Positions 27,314 to 35,668 of a stretch of 64,000 nucleotides of DNA are shown piece by piece (the first letter of the stretch is position 1; each line of letters begins with the position of its first letter). A program made the position numbers and the translations under genes. Source of the stretch: an uncultured Bacteroidia bacterium (GTDB taxonomy: Bacteria > Bacteroidota > Bacteroidia > Bacteroidales > UBA932). The DNA is taken from positions 62,001-126,000 of the forward strand of contig CACZCQ010000001.1 of the NCBI GenBank assembly GCA_902779765.1. Direction: 5' to 3'. The notes beneath the pieces were generated by a model. It did not search any database. It was not told the origin of the DNA and was given only the letters and a program-made list of their open reading frames with translations.

Positions 27314-28235
27314 ATGGCAGTTGACTACGAGAAGGCAGGCGTCAGCCTTGAAGCTGGTTAACATCAAGGAGCCGGTACTCGTGAGCGGTACTGACGGTGT
27401 GGGTACGAAACTCAAGCTGGCCTTCGCCATGGACAAGCACGACACCATCGGCATCGACGCCGTGGCGATGTGCGTCAACGACGTCCTGGCGCAGGGAGCG
27501 GAACCCCTTGTGTTCCTGGATTATGTGGCCCAAGGCAAGACACGTCCCGAAGTGGTCGAGGCGATAGTCTCGGGTGTCGCTGAAGGTTGCCGCCAGGCCG
27601 GCTGCGCCCTCGTGGGCGGCGAGACGGCCGAGATGCCCGGGATGTATGCTGAAGGCGAATATGACATCGCTGGCTACACCACAGGAGTCGTCGAGAAGAG
27701 CAAGCTCATTGACGGAACTAAGGTGAAAGTCGGCGACGTGCTGGTGGGAATCGCTTCCACGGGAGTCCACAGCAACGGCTTCAGCCTCGTCAGGAAGATA
27801 TTCTCGGACAACGGACTGGATCTGTTCAAGGCATATCCTGAACTGGGCACCGACGAGCCTCTCGGCCTCGTGGCCCTGACTCCGACCAGGATTTATGTCA
27901 AACAGGTACTGGATGTCATCCACAGCCTGGACGTCCACGGAGTCGCCCACATAACCGGTGGCGGCTTCGACGAGAATATCCCGAGGATCCTCCATGAGGG
28001 CCAGGGGATAGAGGTCCATGAAGGTACTTGGGAAATCCTCCCGATATTCCGTTTCCTTGAGAAATACGGAAAGATTCCTCACAGGGAAATGTTCAACATT
28101 TTCAACATGGGTATCGGAATGGTGCTGGCGATGGACGCCGCCCAGGCCGGCGAGGCCATCGACATACTCGCACAGCATGGCGACAGGGCTTCTGTCATCG
28201 GCAAGGTAACTGACAGGCCGGGAGTGGATATTTGA
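27314..28235 (+). pseudogene. purM: purM with internal deletion and frameshift (AIR synthetase)
   Basis: Phosphoribosylformylglycinamidine cyclo-ligase makes AIR in purine synthesis. From ATG 27314 the frame reads [15 protein letters not shown], a perfect family start, then hits TAA at 27359-27361. The rest resumes in another frame with [20 protein letters not shown] and continues intact to 28235. In E. coli PurM about 36 residues separate these motifs; here nearly all are missing, including the glycine-rich GGFG region. The missing length must be 2 modulo 3, about 95-101 bases. Either the gene is inactive or this is an assembly error. Everything downstream ([25 protein letters not shown]) looks normal. 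Confidence 0.85.
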
Positions 28236-28251
28236 CGTATTGCAGGGTTTC

Positions 28252-28283
28252 ACTTGTTTAAAAACAAGTCTGAATATTTTTTT
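28252..28283 (+). terminator. Hairpin with T-run after purM
   Basis: A 7-bp stem (28252-28258 with 28263-28269) is followed after a short gap by seven T residues at 28277-28283. It could end or attenuate purM transcription before the lipoprotein gene. Confidence 0.55.
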
Positions 28284-28293
28284 AATCTCAATT

Positions 28294-28752
28294 ATGAAAA
28301 ACCTTATCAAGAAACTGATTTCATTTCTGGGGCCGGCTGCCGTGGCCGCCCTGGGCTTCACCAGTTGTGATATTATTCCTATTCCCCGGGTGGAATATGG
28401 AGTACCACACTCCGATTTCAAGGAGGATATCACTGTCACGGATGAGAATGACCGGGCTCTCAAAGGTATCCAGGTCGTAATAGACAGGCATCCTGAATCT
28501 AAATACCGGATGTGTATGGATACCTTGGTCACGGATGCTTCCGGCAAAGCCCAGAAGGTGGTAAGTAATAATTATGAAGGGGTCGGTCCCAAAGTCAAGG
28601 TCTACTTTGAAGACAAGGACGGGGAACTCAACGGAGGCAGTTTCGCCAAGGATTCCATGGAGATAGTACCGGTTAAGACCAAGGAAGGAGACAAGCACTG
28701 GTACTGGGGAGAATGGACCGTCTCAGGAACCAAGAAGCTTAAGAAACAATAA
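28294..28752 (+). CDS. Lipoprotein of rSAM/lipoprotein system
   Basis: A 152-residue lipoprotein from ATG 28294, with Cys25 in the lipobox (LGFTSC); the upstream in-frame ATG at 28240 would bury the signal. The body resembles a carboxypeptidase-like beta-sandwich (ITVTDENDRALKGIQVVIDR, then TDASGKAQ) and ends with a Trp/Tyr-rich HWYWGEW and a basic tail. From memory it fits the family named as the putative lipoprotein of the rSAM/lipoprotein system (TIGR04134). Its stop shares one base with the start of the radical SAM gene (TAATG), so the two are coupled. It may be the substrate of that enzyme; no product is known to me. Confidence 0.8.
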   Translation: MKNLIKKLISFLGPAAVAALGFTSCDIIPIPRVEYGVPHSDFKEDITVTDENDRALKGIQVVIDRHPESKYRMCMDTLVTDASGKAQKVVSNNYEGVGPKVKVYFEDKDGELNGGSFAKDSMEIVPVKTKEGDKHWYWGEWTVSGTKKLKKQ

Positions 28753-29831
28753 TGGCCGAAGTATCTCTCAGAAGAAGGATCGCACTTGACATAGCGAAGT
28801 CGTTGAGGAAATCCGAGACGGCTGACCATCCTCTGCGACAGCTTTTCTGGGAGTGTACGTTGCGTTGCAACCTTAAGTGCCGTCATTGCGGAAGCGACTG
28901 CAAGCAGGTCGCCAGCACTCCGGATATGCCCAGGGAGGATTTCTTCAGGGTGCTTGACGGGATTGCTGCCCATACCGATCCCCACAAGGTCTTTGTCATC
29001 GTTTCCGGGGGTGAACCCACAATGCGCGCTGACCTCGAGGAATGCGGCAGGGGAATTTATTCCCGGGGCTTTCCCTGGGGTATGGTCACCAATGCCTTCG
29101 GTCTTACACCGGAAAGATATTCCGGCCTGCTGAGGTCAGGACTACATTCGATGACCATCAGCCTGGACGGCCTTAAGGAGAACCATGACTGGCTGCGCGG
29201 GCGCGAAAACAGTTTCGAAAGGGCTTCCAGGGCCATCAAGATGGTAGTGGATTCGAATGCCATCGCCTTTGACGTGGTGACCTGCGTCAACCGCCGCAAT
29301 TTCATGGAGCTTCCCCAACTCAAGGAGCACCTTATCAGCCTCGGCCTGAAGGAATGGAGGTTGTTCTCCATATTCCCTACCGGACGTGCCGCCCAGGATC
29401 CTGACCTGCAGCTTCCCGCCGACATGTACCGGGGAATGCTCGATTTCATCGTGGAGACCCGCAAGGAGGGACGCATCAAGGCGAGCTACGGCTGCGAAGG
29501 CTTCCTTGGCCATTACGAGGGTGAGGTTCGAGACCATTTCTATACCTGCCAGGCTGGAGTTACGGTCGGTTCGGTTCTTATAGACGGATCCATATCCGCC
29601 TGCACAAGCATCCGTTCCGATTACCATCAGGGCAATATCTACCAGGACGATTTCTGGGACGTTTGGCAGAACCGGTTCCAGCCCTACCGCGACAGGTCGT
29701 GGATGAAGAAGGATGAATGCGGGGAATGCAAGTGGTGGAAATGGTGCGAGGGCAACGGCATGCACCTTCGCGACTCTGACGGCAGGCTCATGCTCTGCCA
29801 TATGAAGAGAATTACAGACAATTATAGATAA
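28752..29831 (+). CDS. Radical SAM enzyme of rSAM/lipoprotein system
   Basis: A 359-residue radical SAM protein. The cluster motif CNLKCRHC has Cys39, Cys43 and Cys46, flanked by Cys35 and Cys50. VSGGEPTMR is the usual GGE region. The C-terminus carries SPASM-like cysteines (TCQAGVTVGSVLIDGSISACTS, then DECGEC, KWCEGN and a final CHM near 349), typical of peptide-modifying maturases. With the coupled lipoprotein it matches the family described as rSAM_w_lipo (TIGR04133, from memory). Its stop is immediately followed by the purH ATG with no gap, so purH is probably coupled to it. The modification is unknown. Confidence 0.87.
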   Translation: MAEVSLRRRIALDIAKSLRKSETADHPLRQLFWECTLRCNLKCRHCGSDCKQVASTPDMPREDFFRVLDGIAAHTDPHKVFVIVSGGEPTMRADLEECGRGIYSRGFPWGMVTNAFGLTPERYSGLLRSGLHSMTISLDGLKENHDWLRGRENSFERASRAIKMVVDSNAIAFDVVTCVNRRNFMELPQLKEHLISLGLKEWRLFSIFPTGRAAQDPDLQLPADMYRGMLDFIVETRKEGRIKASYGCEGFLGHYEGEVRDHFYTCQAGVTVGSVLIDGSISACTSIRSDYHQGNIYQDDFWDVWQNRFQPYRDRSWMKKDECGECKWWKWCEGNGMHLRDSDGRLMLCHMKRITDNYR

Positions 29832-31370
29832 ATGAGAGCATTAATCAGTGTCAGCGACAAGACGGGCGTGGTGGAATTCGCCCGGGAACTTGTGTCGCTC
29901 GGTTGGGAATTACTGTCCACCAGCGGAACCATGAAGATGTTGAAGGAAGCGGGTCTGCCCGTGACGAGCGTGAGCGATGTCACCGGTTTCCCGGAAATCT
30001 GTGACGGCAGGGTAAAGACCCTCCATCCGAAGATACACGGCGCCCTGCTGGCCCGTCGCGACCTTCCGGACCACATGCGCCAGCTTGATGAGAATGGGAT
30101 CGGGACCATCGATCTGGTCTGCGTGAACCTATATCCTTTCCGTGAGACCATAGCCAAGCCTGACGTGACGATGGAGGATGCGATCGAACACATCGACATC
30201 GGAGGCCCTTCCATGGTACGCAGTGCGGCAAAGAACTGGGAGAGCGTGACCATAGTCGTGAATCCCGAGGATTATGCCGTCGTCCTGGACGAACTCCGCA
30301 GGGACGGCCATACCAGCCGGGAAACCCGTTTGCAACTGTCTGCCAAGGCATATACCCACACTGCCGAGTATGATATGGCCATCGCCTCGTGGATGCGCCC
30401 CCAGGCAGGCCTCCCCGAAAAGCTGTTCCTGGAATATGACATCTGCCAGCCGCTGCGGTATGGTGAGAATCCTCATCAGGACGCTAAGTTCTACAAGACC
30501 CTGAAGAAGGCACCGTATTCGCTGGCCACCGCTGAGCAGCTGAACGGCAAGGAACTGTCTTACAATAATATCCAGGATGCCAATGCGGCCCTTAACATAG
30601 TGCGCGAGTTCACCGACAGGCCTTTCGCCGTCGGCCTCAAGCATATGAATCCCTGCGGGGCCGGAGTGGGAGAGACCATCTCCGAGGCCTGGACGAAGGC
30701 CTATGAAGGCGACAAGACCTCGATCTTCGGAGGCATAGTGGCCTTCAACCGTGAGGTCGATCTCGAGACTGCCCAGATGCTCAAACCAATATTCCTGGAG
30801 ATAGTTATGGCCCCTTCATTCGCACCTGATGCCCTTGAGCTCCTCTGCACCAAGAAGAACCTAAGGGTCCTGAAAGTGGAGATGGGCGTAGACGTGAAGG
30901 AACAGATGAGCTGCGTGAGCGTCAACGGAGGCCTCCTGGTCCAGAACCAGGACCTTTCGATCTGCCCGCTGTCCCTCGACCAGTGCGTCACGGAGGTAAA
31001 GCCGACCGAAGAGCAGATGCGCGACCTGGAGTTCACCTGGAAGATGGTGAAGCACGTCAAGTCCAATGCCATAGTCGTGGGCTGCGGCGGCATGCTCCTC
31101 GGAGTCGGCGCCGGCCAGATGAACCGCGTCGGCAGCGCCGAGATCGCCCTTAAGCAGGCTATAAGTGCCGGAGCGGCTGTCCGGCCACAACTAGTTTTAG
31201 CCTCCGATGCGTTCTTCCCGTTTGATGACTGCGTCACCCTGGCCGCGAAGTACGGTGTCAAGGCCATAGTCCAGCCCGGCGGTTCGATCCGCGACGAAGA
31301 CTCCATCAAGAAATGCAACGAGCTCGGCATAGCCATGCTCTTTACCGGAGAAAGACACTTCAAGCACTAG
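29832..31370 (+). CDS. purH: Bifunctional AICAR transformylase/IMP cyclohydrolase
   Basis: Catalyses the last two steps of IMP synthesis. The N-terminal IMP cyclohydrolase domain (about 1-190) has the start RALISVSDKTGVVEFA, TSGTMKMLKEAG, DGRVKTLHPKIHG and NLYPF. The C-terminal transformylase has RYGENPHQ, the LKHMNPCG catalytic region and SDAFFPFDDC. At 512 residues it is normal and intact. It abuts the radical SAM gene and is 6 bp before purD. Confidence 0.95.
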   Translation: MRALISVSDKTGVVEFARELVSLGWELLSTSGTMKMLKEAGLPVTSVSDVTGFPEICDGRVKTLHPKIHGALLARRDLPDHMRQLDENGIGTIDLVCVNLYPFRETIAKPDVTMEDAIEHIDIGGPSMVRSAAKNWESVTIVVNPEDYAVVLDELRRDGHTSRETRLQLSAKAYTHTAEYDMAIASWMRPQAGLPEKLFLEYDICQPLRYGENPHQDAKFYKTLKKAPYSLATAEQLNGKELSYNNIQDANAALNIVREFTDRPFAVGLKHMNPCGAGVGETISEAWTKAYEGDKTSIFGGIVAFNREVDLETAQMLKPIFLEIVMAPSFAPDALELLCTKKNLRVLKVEMGVDVKEQMSCVSVNGGLLVQNQDLSICPLSLDQCVTEVKPTEEQMRDLEFTWKMVKHVKSNAIVVGCGGMLLGVGAGQMNRVGSAEIALKQAISAGAAVRPQLVLASDAFFPFDDCVTLAAKYGVKAIVQPGGSIRDEDSIKKCNELGIAMLFTGERHFKH

Positions 31371-31376
31371 AAACAT

Positions 31377-32921
31377 ATGGGAATCAATTCATTGCTTCCG
31401 TGGAAGAACAGCAACGTGGAAGTTGACAAGAAGGCCTTCGATGAATTCCGCCGCAGGTTGTCCGTAATGGATGACGCCAAGGTGTTGGTCGTAGGAGGAG
31501 GCGGTCGCGAACATGCCATAGTCGACGCCCTGTCCCGCTCAAGCCACGTAGGAAAGATTTACTGTGCTCCCGGAAACGCCGGAATCGCAGCCCAGGCGGA
31601 ATGCGTACCGATCAAGGACACGGAGATAGACAGGCTCCTGGAGTTTGTGAAGGAGAACGGAATCAACCTTACCGTCGTAGGCCCTGAAGCCTCCCTGTCA
31701 GCCGGTATCGTCGATGTATTCACGGAAGCCGGGGAAACCATCTTCGGCCCTACCAAGGCGGCTGCCACCATCGAATCCAGCAAGGATTTCGCAAAGCGGC
31801 TGATGGAGAAGTACGATGTCCCTACTGCTGCATACAGGACTTTCGAGAGCTATGACGAGGCCCTTGGGTATGTCTCCGCCGGTCCTTTCCCGGTCGTCCT
31901 AAAGTACGACGGCCTTGCCGCAGGCAAAGGCGTGGTGATTGCCGGGAATCTTGAAGAGGCTGAGGCTGCTCTCAAGGACATGCTGCTGGACGACAAGTTC
32001 GGCCATGGTAAAGTCGTGGTTGAGGAGTTCATGACGGGACCGGAATTCTCCTTCCTGTGTTTCGTTTGCGGAAGGGAAGTCTTCCCGATGGTCCTCTCCC
32101 AGGATCACAAGCGCGCTTTCGACGGCGACGAGGGGCCCAATACCGGAGGCATGGGAGCATATTCCCCGCTGCCTTTCATTACCGAAGAGGATTATGAATA
32201 TGCTCTCGAGAACATAATGAAACCGGTTGCCGCCGGAATGGTCGAGGAAGGATGTCCCTTCAAGGGAGTCCTTTACGGAGGCTTGATGAAGACTCCTCAG
32301 GGAATCAAGGTCGTGGAGTTCAACTGCCGTTTCGGGGATCCTGAGACGGAGGTTGTCCTGCCTCGCCTGCAGACCGATATTTTCGAGGTATTCCTGTCCA
32401 TCGCAGAGGGCGGATCTGCTCCGGAGCTCCCTGAAGGGACGATTGCCATGGAAGGTCTGACCGTGCCGGCATCGGCTACGATGCCTGAACTCAAATGGTC
32501 TGACGATGCCGTCCTCGGTTTCGTGATGGCCTCCAAGGGTTATCCCGGATCCTACCAGAAAGGTTTCGAGATCACCGGTCTCGAAGACGCCCTCTCCGAC
32601 CCAGCCATCCGCATCTATCATATGGGTACCAAGACCGTCGATGGCACCTCGACAGGTGAGGACAATGCCACCCTCGGCACTAGAGGGGGGACCGGAGCGG
32701 AGCAAGGCGGAGCGAGCGGTGGGGCCGAGCGTAGCGAGGCGTCCGAACCGCCGAGAGTGCCATCGAACAGGAGATATGCTACAGCCGGAGGTAGGGTACT
32801 TATGGTAGTGGCCAGCGGAGCCGACTTGAAGGAGGCAAGGGACAAGGCCCTCGAGGCCGTCAGGAGAATCAAATGCGAGAACCTGTTCTACAGGACTGAC
32901 ATCGGGCATTGGGTGCTTTAG
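31377..32921 (+). CDS. purD: Phosphoribosylamine-glycine ligase with insertion
   Basis: ATP-grasp ligase that makes GAR from phosphoribosylamine and glycine. Core motifs are VLVVGGGGREHAI near residue 35, GPEASLSAGIVD, LKYDGLAAGKGVV, DHKRAFDGDEGPNTGGMGA and EFNCRFGDPETEVVL. At 514 residues it is about 85 longer than usual. About 30 residues are an N-terminal extension (M31 at 31467 is an alternative start). The rest is a low-complexity segment inserted between MGTKTVDG and ATAGGRVLMVV, encoded by a repeat-like element at 32638-32766. The frame is kept and all catalytic parts are present, so the enzyme may be active. Confidence 0.9.
   Translation: MGINSLLPWKNSNVEVDKKAFDEFRRRLSVMDDAKVLVVGGGGREHAIVDALSRSSHVGKIYCAPGNAGIAAQAECVPIKDTEIDRLLEFVKENGINLTVVGPEASLSAGIVDVFTEAGETIFGPTKAAATIESSKDFAKRLMEKYDVPTAAYRTFESYDEALGYVSAGPFPVVLKYDGLAAGKGVVIAGNLEEAEAALKDMLLDDKFGHGKVVVEEFMTGPEFSFLCFVCGREVFPMVLSQDHKRAFDGDEGPNTGGMGAYSPLPFITEEDYEYALENIMKPVAAGMVEEGCPFKGVLYGGLMKTPQGIKVVEFNCRFGDPETEVVLPRLQTDIFEVFLSIAEGGSAPELPEGTIAMEGLTVPASATMPELKWSDDAVLGFVMASKGYPGSYQKGFEITGLEDALSDPAIRIYHMGTKTVDGTSTGEDNATLGTRGGTGAEQGGASGGAERSEASEPPRVPSNRRYATAGGRVLMVVASGADLKEARDKALEAVRRIKCENLFYRTDIGHWVL
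32638..32766 (+). repeat. In-frame repeat-like insertion bounded by inverted repeats
   Basis: A perfect 10-bp inverted repeat (TCGATGGCAC at 32638-32647, GTGCCATCGA at 32757-32766) encloses a GC-rich, purine-rich segment with GAGCG/GCGAG words. The unit is 129 bases, exactly 43 codons, so the purD frame survives. It looks like a REP/MITE-type small mobile repeat; no second copy is seen in this window. Confidence 0.55.
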
Positions 32922-32969
32922 TTTCATCTGTGCCGTATTTTGTAAGTTGCTGAAGTACAAGGAATTATA

Positions 32970-33002
32970 AAAAACGCATAGTATAATTGTCTAGGCGTTT
33001 TT
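32970..33002. terminator. Hairpin terminator between purD and folD
   Basis: An 8-bp stem AAAAACGC (32970-32977) with GCGTTTTT (32995-33002) is extended by three more pairs after a mismatch, around a short AT-rich loop. It could terminate in both directions; here it would end the purH-purD transcript. Confidence 0.7.
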
Positions 33003-33037
33003 GGGAATTGATTGAATTATAATAAGTTGTAAATACA

Positions 33038-33895
33038 ATGGTTATCAGTGGCAAAGAACTGGCGGCCAAGTTGAAGGCCGAGATGGCGGAACAAGTCAAG
33101 ACGTTCCCTGAAAAATACGGACGGGTACCTCATCTGGTCGTTATCCTGGTCGGGAACGATCCGGGAAGCCAGACGTATGTAAGGAACAAGGAAAGAGCCT
33201 GCGAAGTGGTCGGGTTCAAGCATACCACTTTCCGTCTTCCGGAGGAGACTTCCGAGAAGGAAGTCCTGGACAGGATCGCGGAACTGAATGCAGACGATTC
33301 CGTGGATGGTGTCCTGGTGCAGCTGCCGCTCCCCAGGCATATTTCCGAGACAAAGGTCATCGAGGCCATTGCCAAGGAAAAGGACGTGGACGGTTTCCAT
33401 CCTCTCAATACTGCTGCCCTTTGGCAGAAAAGACCCAACAGCTCCTGCGTGGTCCCTTGCACCCCGATGGGCATCATAAAGCTTCTTGAGGCAGGGAATG
33501 TCGTGATTGAAGGGAAGAAGGCTGTGGTCCTTGGCCGTAGCCAGATTGTCGGCCTTCCGATATCCAAGCTGCTTCTCGACAGGAATGCGACCGTGACGAT
33601 CTGCCATTCCCGCACCCAGGACCTGCCTGAAGTCACTAGGCAGGCTGACATCCTCGTGGCCGCCATCGGGAAGGCGAAGTTCGTGACCGGGGATATGGTC
33701 AAGGAAGGAGCTGCGGTGATCGATGTCGGAATGGACCTTGACGAAAACGGCAAACTCTGCGGCGACGTCGATTTCGCATCCGTGGAGCCCAAGGCATCAG
33801 TCATCACTCCGGTTCCCGGTGGAGTGGGCCCGATGACAATCTGCTGCCTGATGTCCAACACCATCCAGTGTTTCCTCCAGAAATTTGGATCATGA
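33038..33895 (+). CDS. folD: Bifunctional methylenetetrahydrofolate dehydrogenase/cyclohydrolase
   Basis: Interconverts 5,10-methylene- and 10-formyl-tetrahydrofolate, which supplies formyl groups to PurH. At 285 residues the length is typical. Visible motifs are TYVRNKERAC (Tyr/Lys active site), GVLVQLPLPRH, the family PCTPMGI, the nucleotide-binding VLGRSQIVGLPISKLL and the late PVPGGVGPMT signature. It is separated from purD by a terminator, so it probably has its own promoter. Confidence 0.95.
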   Translation: MVISGKELAAKLKAEMAEQVKTFPEKYGRVPHLVVILVGNDPGSQTYVRNKERACEVVGFKHTTFRLPEETSEKEVLDRIAELNADDSVDGVLVQLPLPRHISETKVIEAIAKEKDVDGFHPLNTAALWQKRPNSSCVVPCTPMGIIKLLEAGNVVIEGKKAVVLGRSQIVGLPISKLLLDRNATVTICHSRTQDLPEVTRQADILVAAIGKAKFVTGDMVKEGAAVIDVGMDLDENGKLCGDVDFASVEPKASVITPVPGGVGPMTICCLMSNTIQCFLQKFGS

Positions 33896-33901
33896 TCTCA
33901 C

Positions 33902-33931
33902 TTGCATTCCAGCATTATATTCCTATTTTTG
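33902..33931 (+). promoter_or_regulatory. Complete Bacteroidetes promoter of M28 peptidase
   Basis: TTG at 33902-33904 is followed after 19 bp by TATTTTTG at 33924-33931, a full -7 box. The start codon at 33965 is 33 bp further on. This is the best complete -33/-7 pair in the window. Confidence 0.7.
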
Positions 33932-33964
33932 TAAAAGAACTTGACAAATAATCGTTTGAATACC

Positions 33965-35521
33965 ATGAGAAGAATCTTCAGTTTTTGCCTGATGGCAGCA
34001 CTTGCCGTCGGCTTCAGCCTGTCCGCCGTCGCACAGGACAAGGTAGTCAAGAAAATCATCGAGACCGGCAAGAATGACAACCAGGTGATGGTCCATGAGA
34101 ACCATCTGGCAAATTACATCGGAGGCCGTCCTGTCGGATCGTCCGCCCTTACCCATGCCGAGGCCTGGGTCAAGGAGATGTTCGAGTCCTGGGGCCTTGA
34201 GGTTATGGTACAGGAAGCCGGCGAGATCAACGTAGGTTTCGACCGTGGTCCCTGGTACGGACGTATGCTCAGCGAGGATGGATTCCCCCTCCATTTCGGA
34301 ACCCCGGCCTACACCGCCCCGACCCGTGGAAAGCAGGCAGGCCATGTTGTTGTAGAGCCTCATTCCAGGAGGGAATTCGAGAGGATGAAGGGTGCCCTCA
34401 AGGGAGCCTGGGTCCTTCTCGACGCAGAATCCACGGGAATGGCCATCGACTGGTCCGACAAGGCGAACGAGACCCGTGCCGACATCATCAAGCAGAATGA
34501 GGAGATCGACCGCCAGAACATGGAGACGACTCGCTACAATATGACCCACAGGGATGAGGCCCCGAAGGAGATGCTTCCCTACAAGCAGGTCACCGCTCCG
34601 TTCTACAAGGAGATGGTCGAGGCCGGAGTGCTCGGATTCATCCGTTCAGCCAAGGTTCCGCTCAGGGTTATGTACGACCGTGCCAACTGCTACAACATCA
34701 CCATGGAGAACCTGCCTACAGTCTGTGACATCTGCCTGGACGAAGCACAGTTCAAGGTGATAAAGGAGAAGGTCCTCCGCAAGGATATCTTCCAGCTCGA
34801 GTTCGACATCCGCAACCACTTCTACCGTGGTCCCGTCAAGTACCACAACATCATCGGCATTATCCGTGGAAGCAAGTATCCCAATGAATATGTGCTCACC
34901 GGCGGTCACCTCGATTCCTATGACAACGGAACCGGTGCGGTTGACGACGGCAACGGAACCAGCCTCAACATGGAGGTCGCCAGGCTGCTTGCCACTTCCG
35001 GTGCAAAACCGAAGCGTTCCATCATGATCTGCATCTGGACCGGCGAGGAATATGGCCTGCTGGGTTCCAAGTTCTTCGTAGAGAACAAGACCGTGCCTCT
35101 TGAGAAGATATCGAACTACATCAACAGGGACGGCGGCCCTCTCATGTCGACCGGCGTTTCCGTACCTCCGGCAATGTATGATGACTATGTAGAGATATGC
35201 AAGCCGATTATGGATCTTGACCCCGAGGTTCCTTTCACTGTCAACAAGCGTCCCGGCGAGCCGAGGCCCCGCCCGACCAGTGCCGGTGGAAGCGACCATG
35301 CATACTTCGCGATGAACGGAGTTCCGACTATCGGCTTCCAGGAGTCGGATCCCAAGGGCTACAACTTCGAGTACCAGGAGATATGGCACACGGAGAGGGA
35401 TATCTACAACAAGGTTATTCCCGAGTATATGGAACATTCGGCAACGGTCACTGCCGTAGTAGTCTACGGACTGGCCAACCTTGACCACCAGCTTTCCCGC
35501 CAGGGACTCTACAAGGAATAG
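33965..35521 (+). CDS. Secreted M28-family metallopeptidase
   Basis: A 518-residue exported zinc aminopeptidase or carboxypeptidase. I use ATG 33965 (MRRIFSFCL), which gives a clean signal peptide (cut near AVAQ); an upstream in-frame TTG is less likely. A PA-type insert comes before the catalytic domain, where zinc ligands appear in order: GGHLDSYD, AVDDGNG, WTGEEYG, INRDGG and a late WHTERD. It has its own promoter and a strong terminator, so it forms a single-gene unit. Confidence 0.92.
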   Translation: MRRIFSFCLMAALAVGFSLSAVAQDKVVKKIIETGKNDNQVMVHENHLANYIGGRPVGSSALTHAEAWVKEMFESWGLEVMVQEAGEINVGFDRGPWYGRMLSEDGFPLHFGTPAYTAPTRGKQAGHVVVEPHSRREFERMKGALKGAWVLLDAESTGMAIDWSDKANETRADIIKQNEEIDRQNMETTRYNMTHRDEAPKEMLPYKQVTAPFYKEMVEAGVLGFIRSAKVPLRVMYDRANCYNITMENLPTVCDICLDEAQFKVIKEKVLRKDIFQLEFDIRNHFYRGPVKYHNIIGIIRGSKYPNEYVLTGGHLDSYDNGTGAVDDGNGTSLNMEVARLLATSGAKPKRSIMICIWTGEEYGLLGSKFFVENKTVPLEKISNYINRDGGPLMSTGVSVPPAMYDDYVEICKPIMDLDPEVPFTVNKRPGEPRPRPTSAGGSDHAYFAMNGVPTIGFQESDPKGYNFEYQEIWHTERDIYNKVIPEYMEHSATVTAVVVYGLANLDHQLSRQGLYKE

Positions 35522-35567
35522 GGTACAGAGATTTCTAAAACTCTACAATAACTCTATACCAACCCCT

Positions 35568-35606
35568 ACAGAAGGGCTTGCAGAGTGGATGCAGGCCCTT
35601 CTGTTT
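35568..35606 (+). terminator. Strong terminator after M28 peptidase
   Basis: A 15-bp stem (35568-35582 with 35590-35604, one G-U pair) has a 7-base loop and a T-rich tail. It isolates the M28 gene from the phosphate module that begins at 35669. Confidence 0.85.
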
Positions 35607-35668
35607 CTCTACATGTTTTTGTTTTTCGCCCATTAATTACTATAATTACGAAAGCAATAACCAATGAT

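Noticed and set aside
28236-28293. Riboswitch upstream of the rSAM/lipoprotein pair
   Set aside because: Only a short terminator-like hairpin is present; the region is too small for a known aptamer and lacks conserved motifs.
27342-28547. 401-codon minus-strand ORF antisense to purM and the lipoprotein
   Set aside because: It crosses two unrelated plus-strand genes and shows no domain or signal. It is a shadow of high-GC third positions.
31899-32960. 353-codon minus-strand ORF antisense to purD
   Set aside because: No recognisable motif; purD is intact on the other strand. The ORF depends on the repeat-like insert staying open in several frames.
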